From NCBI GenBank assembly GCA_036752825.1, contig DAIORV010000001.1, positions 62,001-126,000 on the forward strand: 64,000 bases of DNA, read 5' to 3'. Origin of the DNA: UBA5177 sp002413265. Its GTDB lineage: Bacteria > Chloroflexota > UBA5177. Of this stretch, positions 34,117 to 43,359 are shown one piece after another. The position numbers and the translations under genes were made by a program. The notes beneath the pieces were generated by a model. It searched no databases, was not told the DNA's origin, and was given only the letters and a program-made list of their open reading frames with translations. Every line of letters begins with the position of its first letter. The stretch's first letter is position 1.

Positions 34117-34569
34117 GTGTTCTTCGGTGAATACGAACGGACGGTGGACTACAAGGGACGCCTGACGATCCCAGCCCACCTACTGGAGCCTACCGACAGC
34201 GCCGACTGGTCGCGCGTGATGGTAGTAAAGGGTGATGCGAGCTGTCTGTACGTCTACGATGTCAAGACGTGGAAGGTAGTCCTCGACGAAGCCTACAAGA
34301 GCATGGATGACGACGAAAGCCGTCTTTTCATGCACAGAGCCTTGCAGGATGCTCAGCTTTCGGATGTCGACAACCTGAAGCGCATCTCCGTTCCAATGTC
34401 TCTTCTCTCTCATGCAGCCATAGAAAAGCGCACCACGATAGTGGGAATGTTCAACCGGCTTGAGTTGTGGGATCCGGAACGCTGGCAAGGGTACCTGGAC
34501 ACCATGGAAGAGGTCCCGGTTCCGTCCATTGCGGACCTCTCTCGCGCCAGAATTCGTGAGGTTTCATAA
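34117..34569 (+). CDS. mraZ: MraZ-type transcriptional regulator
   Basis: 150-residue protein with two SpoVT/AbrB-like DNA-binding halves. The first has VFFGEYERTVDYKGRLTIPAHLL, the second DVDNLKRISVPMSLLSHA followed by IVGMFNRLELWDPERW, both characteristic of MraZ. In most bacteria mraZ opens the division/cell wall (dcw) cluster and binds GTG-rich direct repeats upstream of itself. Here it stands alone between a pseudokinase gene and mfd, with its own near-consensus promoter. The start is GTG 34117 with a poor ribosome site. No mraW/ftsL follow. No repeated MraZ-type operator was recognised in its leader. Confidence 0.88.
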   Translation: MFFGEYERTVDYKGRLTIPAHLLEPTDSADWSRVMVVKGDASCLYVYDVKTWKVVLDEAYKSMDDDESRLFMHRALQDAQLSDVDNLKRISVPMSLLSHAAIEKRTTIVGMFNRLELWDPERWQGYLDTMEEVPVPSIADLSRARIREVS

Positions 34570-34601
34570 GCGAGGCAGTATCACCGAAAGCCTAATTCGT
34601 C

Positions 34602-34607
34602 TATACT
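34602..34607 (+). promoter_or_regulatory. -10 box ahead of mfd
   Basis: TATACT, 6 bases before a terminator-type hairpin and 60 bases before the mfd ATG. No acceptable -35 and no TGn extension, so this is the weakest of the set. It is included because its layout copies that seen at ftsY, rpsB and the M50 gene. Confidence 0.35.
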
Positions 34608-34612
34608 GGAAG

Positions 34613-34649
34613 AGCGCGGGATTGCCGTCCCCGCGCTTTCTTTGTCTTT
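34613..34649 (+). terminator. Intrinsic terminator between mraZ and mfd
   Basis: AGCGCGGG (34613-34620), 9-base loop, CCCGCGCT (34630-34637), then TTTCTTTGTCTTT. It can end mraZ transcripts; if the -10 at 34602 is used it would be the 5' end of the mfd mRNA. Confidence 0.78.
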
Positions 34650-34667
34650 AACTCCAGCAAGAACACA

Positions 34668-37600
34668 ATGACACTAACTGTACTTACGTCCGTGCTCTCT
34701 CGCCTCAAAGAGATCGAGAAATTGAGGGGCGTGTCAACCTTCACAGTCGTCTCAGGACTGCTTGGCGCGGCCCGACCGGCGGTCGCAGCGGCGCTGATCG
34801 ATCGGCGCCAGGTGCTCGTCGTCACCGCGCACTCTCAGGCGGCTCTCGACTTTGCCCAAGAGCTTCATCGCTGGACAGAGGAGACAGTCGGACTCTTCCC
34901 GGCCACCGAAGCACTTCCATACGAGCGGGTACGCGTGGACCGATCAGTCCTCGCGGCGCGCGAGAGCGTCGTGCACGACCTGGGCACGGGAGTCTGTCGC
35001 GTTGTTGTCGCTCCCGTCAGAGCCCTGATGCAACCAGTCGAGGGTCGAAACCCGCTGGAGCTATCCGTCTCAAGAGTCCGGGCCGGCTCGTCGACTCGGC
35101 CCGAGGAGCTCCTGCGGCAATGGGTATCGATGGGGTACGTGGAAACACGGGTGGTCGACGAACCAGGCTCCTTTGCTCGGCGCGGAGGAGTTCTGGACAT
35201 CTTTCCGGCGGGCCGAGACTTGCCGGTGCGCATAGATCTCTTTGGAAACGACGTCGAATCTCTCCGCGAATTCGATCCGGCGTCACAGCGATCTCTCGTC
35301 ACGGTCGCCGAGGTCGAGATCCTGCCGCTCGCTCAGCTACAAGACGATATCCGCACGTCTGTCCGGTCGGAGCTTCAGGGTATCGACGCGTCCAGATTGA
35401 CGGCTGAGGCGGAGACGCGGTGGCAGCAAGACGTGGCTGCGCTTGAGCATGCCTCAGGTCTCGACGAGCTAGCCATCTTCTCCCCCTACCTGCTGGCTGA
35501 GCCTTGTAGCTTCGTCGATCATTTCGCAGCCGATGCCCTCGTGCTGGTCGACGATGCTCCGGAAACCTGGTCGACGCTTGCGTCCTTGCAGATCCAAGCC
35601 GAGGATGTGCAGCGAGGTATGGAGGAAGCGGGCACGTTGCCGATAGGCCTAAAAGCCGCAGTAATCGCTGCAGACTCGGTCAAGTTAAGCGTCGAATCTC
35701 GACACCTGATCAGCATCACGCCCGGAACGACATCTCAAGACGCCGTTGACCTATCAGGACTGTTCACTCCCGCGCGGCTCTACGCCGGCAGAGTTCGCGA
35801 CTTTGTCCGGGCTTCCGCGCAAGGCGCCCGGGTAAGAACTGTTGTTGGAACGCAGCAGGTGGAGCGAGTTCGTGAGCTGCTCACGGAGGAGGGGATAGCT
35901 GTCGGCGTCTCCGGTCCAAATGCAAATGAGCTAGCACTCGGCGTAACGCTCGTCTCGAGCAGCTCGGTCCAGGGTTGGACTCTACCTCGCGAAGAAATTG
36001 CTTTTCTGACCGACCACGAAATCTTCGGCCGCTCCCTGACTCGACCCGTTCCCAGGAAAAAGCGGCAGGCGCGCGAGGCCTTTTTCTTCGATTACTCCCC
36101 GGGTGACTTTGTCGTGCATCTCGAACACGGAATTGGAAGCTTCGAAGGCGTTACCCGCATGTCAGTGGAGGGCGCGGAACGCGAATACGCCATTGTCCAG
36201 TACGCGGGCAAAGATCGCGTCTACGTACCCACGGATCAACTGGAACGACTGACCAAGTACGTCGGAAGCGGAGATGCAGCTCCCCACATCAGCAAGCTGG
36301 GAGGCGGGGAGTGGCAGCGCGCGCGCGCTCGGGCGAAGGCCGCCGCCGACGACATCGCCCGAGAGCTGATCGAGCTCTATGCCAAGCGCCGCACGCGGCC
36401 CGCCCATGCCTTCCCCTCCGACCAACCATGGCAGCACGAGCTGGAGGCGACGTTTTCCTTCGAAGAGACAGCTGATCAGGTGCAGGCCATTCGCGATGTC
36501 AAGGCGGACATGGAAGAGCCCCATCCCATGGATCGTTTGGTCTGCGCCGATGTCGGCTACGGAAAGACGGAGGTCGCCGTACGTGCCGCCTTCAAGGCGG
36601 TGATGGATGGCAAGCAGGTGGCTATGCTCGTTCCCACGACCATCCTGGCCCAGCAGCACTTTGAGACGTTCGCCGATCGATACGGTCCGTTTCCCGTCTC
36701 AGTCGAGGTCTTGAGCCGTTTCCGATCCCCAGCTCAGCAACGTGAAGTGCTGCGGCGACTGGCGTCAGGGGAGGTCGACATTGTGATCGGTACTCATCGA
36801 CTTTTGCAGACGGACGTTCTCTTCAAGAATCTCGGGCTTCTGATCATCGACGAGGAGCAGCGTTTTGGTGTCAAGCACAAGGAGCAGTTGAAGAGGTTCA
36901 GGGAATCCATTGACGTGCTCACGCTCACAGCCACCCCAATCCCACGGACTCTACACTCTGGGCTCGTAGGCATAAGAGAGATCAGCGTCATCGAGACGCC
37001 GCCAGAGGGCCGCCTTCCAATCAGGACGTATTTGCAGCCGTTCGACGAGCGTCTGATTCGCGAGGCGGTTTTACGGGAGCTCGATAGGGACGGTCAGGTC
37101 TATTTCGTCCACAACAAAGTTGCGACCATCGATAGCATGGCTGAGCGCGTGCGACGCCTCGTCCCCGAAGCCCGGGTTGTTGTGGCTCACGGACAGATGG
37201 ATGAAGGTTTGCTCGAGGGGGTCATGTTGTCCTTCGCCCACGGCGAGGCCGACGTTCTACTTTGCAGCACCATCATCGAGAACGGATTGGACATTCCAAA
37301 CGTAAATACAATCGTCGTCAACAATGCACATCGACTGGGATTGACTCAGCTTTATCAGCTGCGAGGCCGGGTGGGGCGCAGCGCCAACCAGGCCTACGCG
37401 TATCTCCTATATCCGCTGGATTCACACCTCACACAGGATGCTTCGCGCCGCATGGAGGCGGTGTTCGAAGCGCAGGACCTGGGTGCCGGATTTAGCATCG
37501 CCATGAAGGACCTTGAGATTAGGGGAACGGGCAACCTTTTAGGTGCGGAGCAGAGCGGCCACGCTGCGTCCATTGGCTTTGACCTATATACGAGGATGAT

Positions 37601-38108
37601 TGGGGACGCCGTTGAGCGGATGCGGGGAGTTCCGGTCGAGGAACCCCCCTCCATTTCGATCAATCTTCCGCTGACCATGCTTCTGCCGGAGGAATACGTC
37701 GGAAGCGAGTCTGAACGGCTTACCTTGTATCGCCGCCTGGCAAACGTGGCAACGCTTTCGGAGATCGCGGACCTGGAAGACGAGATGCGGGACAGATTTG
37801 GCGCGCTACCGTTGCCGGTGCAGAACCTCATAGCCGTCGTAAGGCTGAAACTGAAAGCACGGGACGCTAGAATATCGTCCATCACTTTGGATCGTGAGGC
37901 TTTGACCGTGCGCTCCCAGCCGGGCGCGATATACGACCGAGTGTCTCTGTACCGAACCTATGGCACAGATGCCAAAATTTCAAATGCGCTACTACGGATT
38001 CCGCGCCGTAGGTTGAAGGAAGACTGGATGAGCGCTATTAGCGAGATGCTGGATTGCACGCTGGCTCTGCAAGACACTCTTGCCAAACCAGAGCCCGTTC
38101 CTGTATGA
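34668..38108 (+). CDS. mfd: Transcription-repair coupling factor Mfd
   Basis: 1146-residue DNA translocase that removes stalled RNA polymerase and recruits UvrA. The N-terminal UvrB-homology region is followed by the RNA polymerase interacting domain near residues 480-560 (SPGDFVVHLEHGIGSFEGV). The RecG-like motor has Walker A DVGYGKTEVA (about residue 630), the DEEQ box IIDEEQRFGVKHKEQ, TATPIPRTL, and motif VI QLRGRVGRS. The C-terminal D7 domain is present. Full length for the family. ATG at 34668 lies 18 bases downstream of a terminator. Together with ImuB/DnaE2 and MrfAB the window is rich in DNA repair functions. Confidence 0.97.
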   Translation: MTLTVLTSVLSRLKEIEKLRGVSTFTVVSGLLGAARPAVAAALIDRRQVLVVTAHSQAALDFAQELHRWTEETVGLFPATEALPYERVRVDRSVLAARESVVHDLGTGVCRVVVAPVRALMQPVEGRNPLELSVSRVRAGSSTRPEELLRQWVSMGYVETRVVDEPGSFARRGGVLDIFPAGRDLPVRIDLFGNDVESLREFDPASQRSLVTVAEVEILPLAQLQDDIRTSVRSELQGIDASRLTAEAETRWQQDVAALEHASGLDELAIFSPYLLAEPCSFVDHFAADALVLVDDAPETWSTLASLQIQAEDVQRGMEEAGTLPIGLKAAVIAADSVKLSVESRHLISITPGTTSQDAVDLSGLFTPARLYAGRVRDFVRASAQGARVRTVVGTQQVERVRELLTEEGIAVGVSGPNANELALGVTLVSSSSVQGWTLPREEIAFLTDHEIFGRSLTRPVPRKKRQAREAFFFDYSPGDFVVHLEHGIGSFEGVTRMSVEGAEREYAIVQYAGKDRVYVPTDQLERLTKYVGSGDAAPHISKLGGGEWQRARARAKAAADDIARELIELYAKRRTRPAHAFPSDQPWQHELEATFSFEETADQVQAIRDVKADMEEPHPMDRLVCADVGYGKTEVAVRAAFKAVMDGKQVAMLVPTTILAQQHFETFADRYGPFPVSVEVLSRFRSPAQQREVLRRLASGEVDIVIGTHRLLQTDVLFKNLGLLIIDEEQRFGVKHKEQLKRFRESIDVLTLTATPIPRTLHSGLVGIREISVIETPPEGRLPIRTYLQPFDERLIREAVLRELDRDGQVYFVHNKVATIDSMAERVRRLVPEARVVVAHGQMDEGLLEGVMLSFAHGEADVLLCSTIIENGLDIPNVNTIVVNNAHRLGLTQLYQLRGRVGRSANQAYAYLLYPLDSHLTQDASRRMEAVFEAQDLGAGFSIAMKDLEIRGTGNLLGAEQSGHAASIGFDLYTRMIGDAVERMRGVPVEEPPSISINLPLTMLLPEEYVGSESERLTLYRRLANVATLSEIADLEDEMRDRFGALPLPVQNLIAVVRLKLKARDARISSITLDREALTVRSQPGAIYDRVSLYRTYGTDAKISNALLRIPRRRLKEDWMSAISEMLDCTLALQDTLAKPEPVPV

Positions 38109-38163
38109 CAGATGCAATCAGGATGGTCCATGGTTGTAGCAACAGCGAGCCGACCCGCTAATT

Positions 38164-38172
38164 TGACATAAT
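38164..38172 (+). promoter_or_regulatory. Possible extended -10 of topA
   Basis: TGACATAAT, 55 bases upstream of the topA TTG. A small GCCCT-CGGT-AGGGC hairpin lies between, without a U-tract. Supportive but not decisive. Confidence 0.35.
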
Positions 38173-38227
38173 GTACACATGCTTATCACGCAATCGCTGC
38201 CCTCGGTAGGGCGGTTGGGAGTACCGT

Positions 38228-40312
38228 TTGGCCTCTAATCTGGTGATCGTAGAGTCGCCTTCAAAAGCAAAAACCATCGAAAAGTTCCTCGGTTCTGACT
38301 ATCAAGTGCTGGCCTCGGTCGGGCACATCATCGACTTGCCTGCAAAAGGACTGGGTGTCGACACGCGTCGCAATTTTTCTCCGAAGTACGTGGTGATTCC
38401 CGGCAAGGAGAAGATCCTCCTCGACCTCCGAAGGGCAAGCCGCCAGGCGAAGACTGTCTATCTAGCCCCCGACCCGGACCGAGAGGGCGAGGCGATCAGT
38501 GCTCACCTGGCTCGAGCGCTTGAGATACCTGACGCTCGGCGTGCCGTCTTCAACGAGATCACGAAGTCCGCCGTGCAAGCGGCGATCGCTCACCCCAGGC
38601 CCATCAACGACGATTTGGTGAACGCGCAACAGGCTCGCCGCATCCTGGACCGATTGGTTGGCTACAAAATCAGTCCGCTGCTGTGGCGACGAGTGCAGAA
38701 ACACACAAGCGCCGGCCGAGTTCAGTCAGTGGCGGTTCGTCTCATTTGTGACCGAGAAGAGGCCATTCGAAGCTTCGTTCCCGAGGAGTACTGGACCCTG
38801 ACGGCCGAGCTTTCGAAACTCAAAGAGCGGAAGATATTCAAGGCCGAGCTTCTTCGCCGGCTCGACCAGAGCGAGAAGGAAAAGCTGAGAGTAAGCAGTG
38901 AGGGCGAGATGAAGAACATCCTCGCCGATCTCGAAGGCGCCGAGTATCAAGTGCGGAAGGTCGAGCAAAAGAAGACTCGGAGCATGCCGCCTCTGCCGTA
39001 CAGTACGTCCTCACTGCAGCAGGACGCGTCCTCTCGGCTTCGGTTTTCGCCCAAGAAGACGATGAAGCAGGCTCAAGAGTTGTACGAGGGTATCGATCTG
39101 GGTGAGGGCCGGACGGGCCTCATTACCTACATGAGAACTGACTCGACCCGTGTCTCGGACGACGCTCAGAAAGCGGTTCGCGCGTACATCGACAATCGCT
39201 TCGGGCGCAAGTACGAAGGGCCAGGCCCTCGCACGAAGCAGAAGGCACATGCCCAGGGTGCCCACGAGGCCATACGACCCACCGATGTGGAGAGGTCACC
39301 AGAATCCCTAAGAACAATTCTCAGCCCCGACCAGCTGAAACTTTACACCCTCGTCTGGAACAGGTTCGTGGCCGCCTTCATGGCGCCGGCACAATTTGAC
39401 TCCGTCCGAGCGCTAATTGGGGCAGGCAACTACCTCTTCGTGGCCACCGGCTCCACCCTCACCTTCGATGGCTACTACAAGATCTGGCCGAGAGACGAGA
39501 AAGATGCGTCGCTGCCCGTGCTGGCCGAGGGAGAGGACTTGAGGCTCCACAGGCTCGACGATGAGCAACATTTCACCGAGCCACTTCCGCGGTACACCGA
39601 AGCAAGTTTGGTGAAGGAGCTGGAGGATCTGGGAATCGGCAGACCGAGCACCTACGTGCCCATTATCTCGACAATTCAGCAGCGGAAGTACGTCACGCTG
39701 AAGGAACGTCGTTTCATGCCGCTGGAACTCGGGGAGACGGTCAACCGGCTGATGAAAGAGTACTTCCCGGAGATCGTGGACGTGAAATTCACCGCGCAGG
39801 TCGAAAACGAGCTCGACGAGGTGGAGGAGGGCGAGGTCGAATGGACTCAACTTCTCAAGAACTTCTATGGTCCGTTCAAACAAATGCTGGACAAGGCGGA
39901 AAAGCAGATGGAGCGCGTTGAGCGTCCCGTGGTGGAGCTTGGAGAAGACTGTCCGGAATGCGGCCTGCCGCTTGTCATAAAGACGGGAAGGTTCGGCGAG
40001 TTCATCTCGTGCTCGAACTATCCCGAATGCAAGTACTCGAGACAGATGCAAACCAAGATAGGAGTGGCCTGCCCGCGCTGCGGAAACGATCTCATCGAGC
40101 GCAAGAGTCGCCGAGGCCGAGTTTTCTTTGGGTGCAGTACCTATCCCGCCTGCGACTTCGCAAGCTGGGACAAACCTCTACCCGAGCCGTGCCCTCAATG
40201 CGGGGAGCTTCTGGTGGAAACCATGAGAGGCAAGAAGCTCGTCCGCTGTACGGTCTGCGACTATCAACAGCAGGTCGGCGAGCCCAGCAGGGAGCCAGTC
40301 ACTGCACAGTGA
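38228..40312 (+). CDS. topA: DNA topoisomerase I
   Basis: Type IA topoisomerase relaxing negative supercoils (694 aa). TTG start at 38228, giving ASNLVIVESPSKAKTIEKFL, the TOPRIM opening; the DPDREGEAI motif follows at about residue 80. The active-site Tyr is in GLITYMRTDSTR (about residue 300). After the core come three C-terminal zinc ribbons: CPECGLPL with CSNYPEC, CPRCGNDL with CSTYPAC, and CPQCGELL with CTVC. The gap to mfd is 119 bases and holds a possible promoter. The xer gene follows after 28 bases; topA next to xer-hslVU is a common Gram-positive order. Confidence 0.96.
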   Translation: MASNLVIVESPSKAKTIEKFLGSDYQVLASVGHIIDLPAKGLGVDTRRNFSPKYVVIPGKEKILLDLRRASRQAKTVYLAPDPDREGEAISAHLARALEIPDARRAVFNEITKSAVQAAIAHPRPINDDLVNAQQARRILDRLVGYKISPLLWRRVQKHTSAGRVQSVAVRLICDREEAIRSFVPEEYWTLTAELSKLKERKIFKAELLRRLDQSEKEKLRVSSEGEMKNILADLEGAEYQVRKVEQKKTRSMPPLPYSTSSLQQDASSRLRFSPKKTMKQAQELYEGIDLGEGRTGLITYMRTDSTRVSDDAQKAVRAYIDNRFGRKYEGPGPRTKQKAHAQGAHEAIRPTDVERSPESLRTILSPDQLKLYTLVWNRFVAAFMAPAQFDSVRALIGAGNYLFVATGSTLTFDGYYKIWPRDEKDASLPVLAEGEDLRLHRLDDEQHFTEPLPRYTEASLVKELEDLGIGRPSTYVPIISTIQQRKYVTLKERRFMPLELGETVNRLMKEYFPEIVDVKFTAQVENELDEVEEGEVEWTQLLKNFYGPFKQMLDKAEKQMERVERPVVELGEDCPECGLPLVIKTGRFGEFISCSNYPECKYSRQMQTKIGVACPRCGNDLIERKSRRGRVFFGCSTYPACDFASWDKPLPEPCPQCGELLVETMRGKKLVRCTVCDYQQQVGEPSREPVTAQ

Positions 40313-40340
40313 CACGCAGCCTTCGGTCGTTGGTGGACAG

Positions 40341-41228
40341 ATGAAGGAGGCGGTCGATGCTTTTCTCGCCGATCTCGAGGAGCGCCGAGGCGCGTCCCCG
40401 CACACGGTGCTGAATTACCGATTAGATTTGGATCAGATGCGGGAGTGGCTGGCGGGACGGAGCGTCAAAGTGTGGACCGATGTGGATCGCAGAACGGTCC
40501 GAGCCTGGGCCTCCTGGATGGGCTCCGAAGGCTACGCGAAGGCCAGCATTGCCAGGAAGCTTTCGGCCGCCCGATCGCTCTACCGCTACTTGGTGCGCGA
40601 GGAGCAGGCGGAGAGAAGTCCCTTCATGCTCGTCCCCGCCCCAAAGGGTGGCAAGCATCTTCCTGTCGTTCTCACCGTTGACGAGATCGAACGCCTGGTC
40701 ACCGCCCCCGACCCCCAATCGCGCCTCGGGATCCGCGATCGAGCGATGCTGGAGCTCATGTACGCAACAGGACTCCGCGTAAGCGAGCTCTTGAGCCTGA
40801 ACCTCGACAGCATTGACTGGAATCAACAGCTGGTGCGTGTAACCGGCAAGGGAACTAAGGAACGACTGGTACTCGTCGGAGAGATCGCGAGAGATGCCCT
40901 CGACCTATATCTTCATGACAGCCGTCCGTTGCTCGCACGAGATCGCATTTTGGACGCACTCTTTCTGAATCACTACGGAAAACCGCTGAGCGTACGGGGC
41001 TTTCACCTTGTTTTGCAGCATCACCTTCGGAGCGCAGGCATCACTCGTCACGTCACGCCTCACACACTTCGTCACAGCTTTGCCACGCACATGCTCGAGG
41101 GCGGCGCCGATCTCAGATCAGTGCAAGAGCTACTAGGTCATGCGAGCGTCAGCACTACTCAGGTCTATACGCACGTGTCAGAAGGCTACTTGCGAGATCT
41201 TTATGCCCAGGCCCGGGGTGGACGCTGA
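40341..41228 (+). CDS. xerC: Tyrosine recombinase XerC/XerD type
   Basis: 295-residue site-specific recombinase for chromosome dimer resolution. N-terminal SAM-like domain (SPHTVLNYRLDLDQM), catalytic domain with all six residues: Arg in ATGLRVSELL, Lys in GKGTKER, His-Arg in HTLRHSFATHML, His in LLGHAS and the nucleophile Tyr in TQVYTHVS. Context decides against a phage integrase: it is sandwiched between topA and hslVU, as codV is in Bacillus, and its stop overlaps the hslV start by one base (TGATG). XerC versus XerD cannot be settled by sequence alone here. FtsK, its activator in other species, is encoded at 4855-7029. Confidence 0.93.
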   Translation: MKEAVDAFLADLEERRGASPHTVLNYRLDLDQMREWLAGRSVKVWTDVDRRTVRAWASWMGSEGYAKASIARKLSAARSLYRYLVREEQAERSPFMLVPAPKGGKHLPVVLTVDEIERLVTAPDPQSRLGIRDRAMLELMYATGLRVSELLSLNLDSIDWNQQLVRVTGKGTKERLVLVGEIARDALDLYLHDSRPLLARDRILDALFLNHYGKPLSVRGFHLVLQHHLRSAGITRHVTPHTLRHSFATHMLEGGADLRSVQELLGHASVSTTQVYTHVSEGYLRDLYAQARGGR

Positions 41229-41806
41229 TGTTAAGTCTGAGAGCGACTACGGTCATTGCCGTACGGCGAGATGGCCAGGTAGCAATGGCCGGAGACGGCC
41301 AGATAACAATGGGCGACACGGTGATGAAGAACTCGGCTGTTAAGATTAGAACGATGTACCGAGGTCAGGTGCTCGCCGGGTTCGCGGGAGCGGTTGCCGA
41401 TGCTCTCGCCCTGTTTGACCGATTCGAGACTCAGCTTGATCGTAGTGCCGGGAACCTACGCAAGGCGGCGGTCGACCTGGCGAAAGACTGGCGAACCGAT
41501 AGGTATCTTCGCCGGCTCGAGGCGCAGCTGGTTCTGGCCGACGGCGCGACACTGTTGCTCGTGTCCGGAGACGGAGAGGTGATCGAGCCCGATAACGACG
41601 TCGTGGCCATTGGCTCTGGTGGACAGTACGCCATGGCCGCCGCGCAGGCGCTCATGCGCCACACGACACTATCTGCCGCGGAGCTGGCACGGGCCGCTAT
41701 GGAGGTCGCCGCCTCGATCTGCATTTACACAAATGACAACATCACCTTGCATTGCGTCGATGGGACACAGCCGGCCGAAGCCGCAAAGGGGGGGACCAGT
41801 GACTGA
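41228..41806 (+). CDS. hslV: ATP-dependent protease subunit HslV (ClpQ)
   Basis: Peptidase subunit of the HslUV protease (192 aa), a proteasome-like double hexamer. The N-terminal sequence is MLSLRATTVIAVRRDGQ; removal of six residues would expose the catalytic Thr (TTVIAV). GDGQITMG, GFAGAVADALALFDRFE and the YMAAAQALM-like region (QYAMAAAQALMRHT) match the family. It overlaps the xer stop by one base and the hslU start by 8 bases, indicating translational coupling of the three genes. Confidence 0.94.
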   Translation: MLSLRATTVIAVRRDGQVAMAGDGQITMGDTVMKNSAVKIRTMYRGQVLAGFAGAVADALALFDRFETQLDRSAGNLRKAAVDLAKDWRTDRYLRRLEAQLVLADGATLLLVSGDGEVIEPDNDVVAIGSGGQYAMAAAQALMRHTTLSAAELARAAMEVAASICIYTNDNITLHCVDGTQPAEAAKGGTSD

Positions 41807-43157
41807 CCTCACGCCACAGGACATCGTGCAAGAGCTTGACCGATTCATAGTCGGCCAGGAGCAGGCCAAGCGCTCGCTCGCCGTCGCGCTACGCGAACGT
41901 GAACGGCGCAAACGCCTTGAACCGGAGGTTCGCGCGGAGATCGGCTCGAAGAACATATTGGTCGTCGGTCCTACTGGGGTTGGCAAGACGGAGCTGGCCA
42001 GGCGGCTGGCGAAGCTTGTCGACGCCCCCTTCCTGAAGACGGAAGCTACGAAGTTTACTGAGGTCGGGTACGTGGGACGAGACGTGGAGTCCATCGTGCG
42101 CGATCTGGCCGACGCCAGCGTTCAAATGGTCCATCAAGAGCGGATGACAGGCGTGAGACAGGAATCCGAGGAGCGCGCCGATGACCGCATCCTTACCTGT
42201 TTGCTCGAGCCGAAGCGCGTCACAGATGAGTCCACTGGAGACAGCGCCCCCACGACCTCACAGCGGGCATACATGAAGCGCAGACGCCGGGCCGTGGCGC
42301 AACAGCTAGCGAATCACGAGCTTGAAGAGAGGATCATTGAAATCGAGATCGACCCTGAGGAAGCGTTCAGCTCGGTCATAGAATTCGCGTCAGGTATCGG
42401 CTCAGAAGAGATTCACGAGCAATTCCAGGAATTCATTCAGAGCGTGCAGTCGCGCAAACGAGCGAGACGGGTCTCGGTCCGCGAGGCTCGGAGGATCCTG
42501 GTTGAACAGGAAGCGAACAAGCTTATCGATTTCGAAGAGGTCGTCGATATGGCCTTGCGCCGCGTCGAGGACTCGGGCGTTGTCTTCGTTGACGAGATAG
42601 ACAAGTTAGTGTCGCGCAGCGGTGACTATGGTGCTGACGTGTCTGGAGAAGGAGTCCAGCGAGATCTGCTTCCCATCGTCGAGGGAGCAAGCGTGGCCAC
42701 CCGATACGGCCTGATTAATACCGATCACATACTCTTCGTCGCGGCTGGCGCGTTTAATCGTTCCAGGCCTTCGGACTTGCTCCCGGAGCTTCAGGGGCGC
42801 TTCCCGATCCGGGTGGAGGTGCAGGACTTGAACGAAGCCGACTTCCTGCGGATCTTGACCGAGCCGGAGAACTCGCTGACAAAACAGCATGCGGCCCTCC
42901 TGTCCACCGAGGACGTGACGCTTACTTTTACTGAGGACGGTCTCCGTGAGATGGCTCGCGCAGCTGCGCTGATGAACGAGAAGACGGAGAATCTGGGCGC
43001 TCGCCGGCTGTACGGTGTGATGGAAAAAGTACTGCAAGAAGTGAGCTTCAGGTCTCCTGAATTCGCGGGTCAAACGGTGGTTATCGACGCCGAATACGTG
43101 AGGACGCAGCTGCGAGACGTCCCGTTGTCAGACGAGGCGAGCAAGTACATTTTGTAG
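41799..43157 (+). CDS. hslU: HslU (ClpY) unfoldase ATPase
   Basis: AAA+ unfoldase (452 aa) feeding HslV. GTG start at 41799 inside the end of hslV, with AAAGGGGGGG upstream. Starts with LTPQDIVQELDRFIVGQEQAKRS; Walker A GPTGVGKTELARRL (about residue 55), pore loop GYVGRDVES, the inserted I-domain (about 110-240), Walker B VFVDEIDKLV, arginine-finger region PELQGRFPIRVE. The C-terminal tail SKYIL would insert into HslV pockets. The following rpsB promoter region starts about 30 bases after the stop. Confidence 0.96.
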   Translation: MTDLTPQDIVQELDRFIVGQEQAKRSLAVALRERERRKRLEPEVRAEIGSKNILVVGPTGVGKTELARRLAKLVDAPFLKTEATKFTEVGYVGRDVESIVRDLADASVQMVHQERMTGVRQESEERADDRILTCLLEPKRVTDESTGDSAPTTSQRAYMKRRRRAVAQQLANHELEERIIEIEIDPEEAFSSVIEFASGIGSEEIHEQFQEFIQSVQSRKRARRVSVREARRILVEQEANKLIDFEEVVDMALRRVEDSGVVFVDEIDKLVSRSGDYGADVSGEGVQRDLLPIVEGASVATRYGLINTDHILFVAAGAFNRSRPSDLLPELQGRFPIRVEVQDLNEADFLRILTEPENSLTKQHAALLSTEDVTLTFTEDGLREMARAAALMNEKTENLGARRLYGVMEKVLQEVSFRSPEFAGQTVVIDAEYVRTQLRDVPLSDEASKYIL

Positions 43158-43188
43158 GCGAAACACCTATAGCCTGACGTGTTCGCGC

Positions 43189-43217
43189 TTCACGCGCAGG
43201 TCTGCCTCTGGTACACT
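43189..43217 (+). promoter_or_regulatory. Promoter of rpsB-tsf (extended -10)
   Basis: TTCACG (43189-43194), 17 bases, TACACT (43212-43217) with TG at 43209-43210, i.e. an extended -10. Transcription would begin at about 43224, the first base of the hairpin below. Confidence 0.6.
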
Positions 43218-43223
43218 GATCGT

Positions 43224-43251
43224 GACCAGCGGCGGCGCGCGCTGGTCTTTT
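43224..43251 (+). terminator. Terminator-type hairpin at the 5' end of the rpsB transcript
   Basis: GACCAGCG (43224-43231), 8-base loop, CGCTGGTC (43240-43247), TTTTCT. It may terminate hslU read-through, yet it lies at the predicted transcript start. A second, smaller hairpin (CCGCTC-CTTT-GAGCGG, 43292-43307) lies further down the 136-base leader and could belong to S2 autoregulation; that is inference. Confidence 0.72.
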
Positions 43252-43359
43252 CTACGCCCAATCACACACGCATCCTGATCGTGCGATGTTGCCGCTCCTT
43301 TGAGCGGTGTGCGTACGGGACGACGGGTGCGGAGGACGACAAACAAAGGAGGCACGATC

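Noticed and set aside
40341..41228. Tyrosine recombinase as sign of a prophage or integrative element
   Set aside because: It is in the topA-xer-hslV-hslU housekeeping order; no attachment repeats, tRNA or phage genes nearby.
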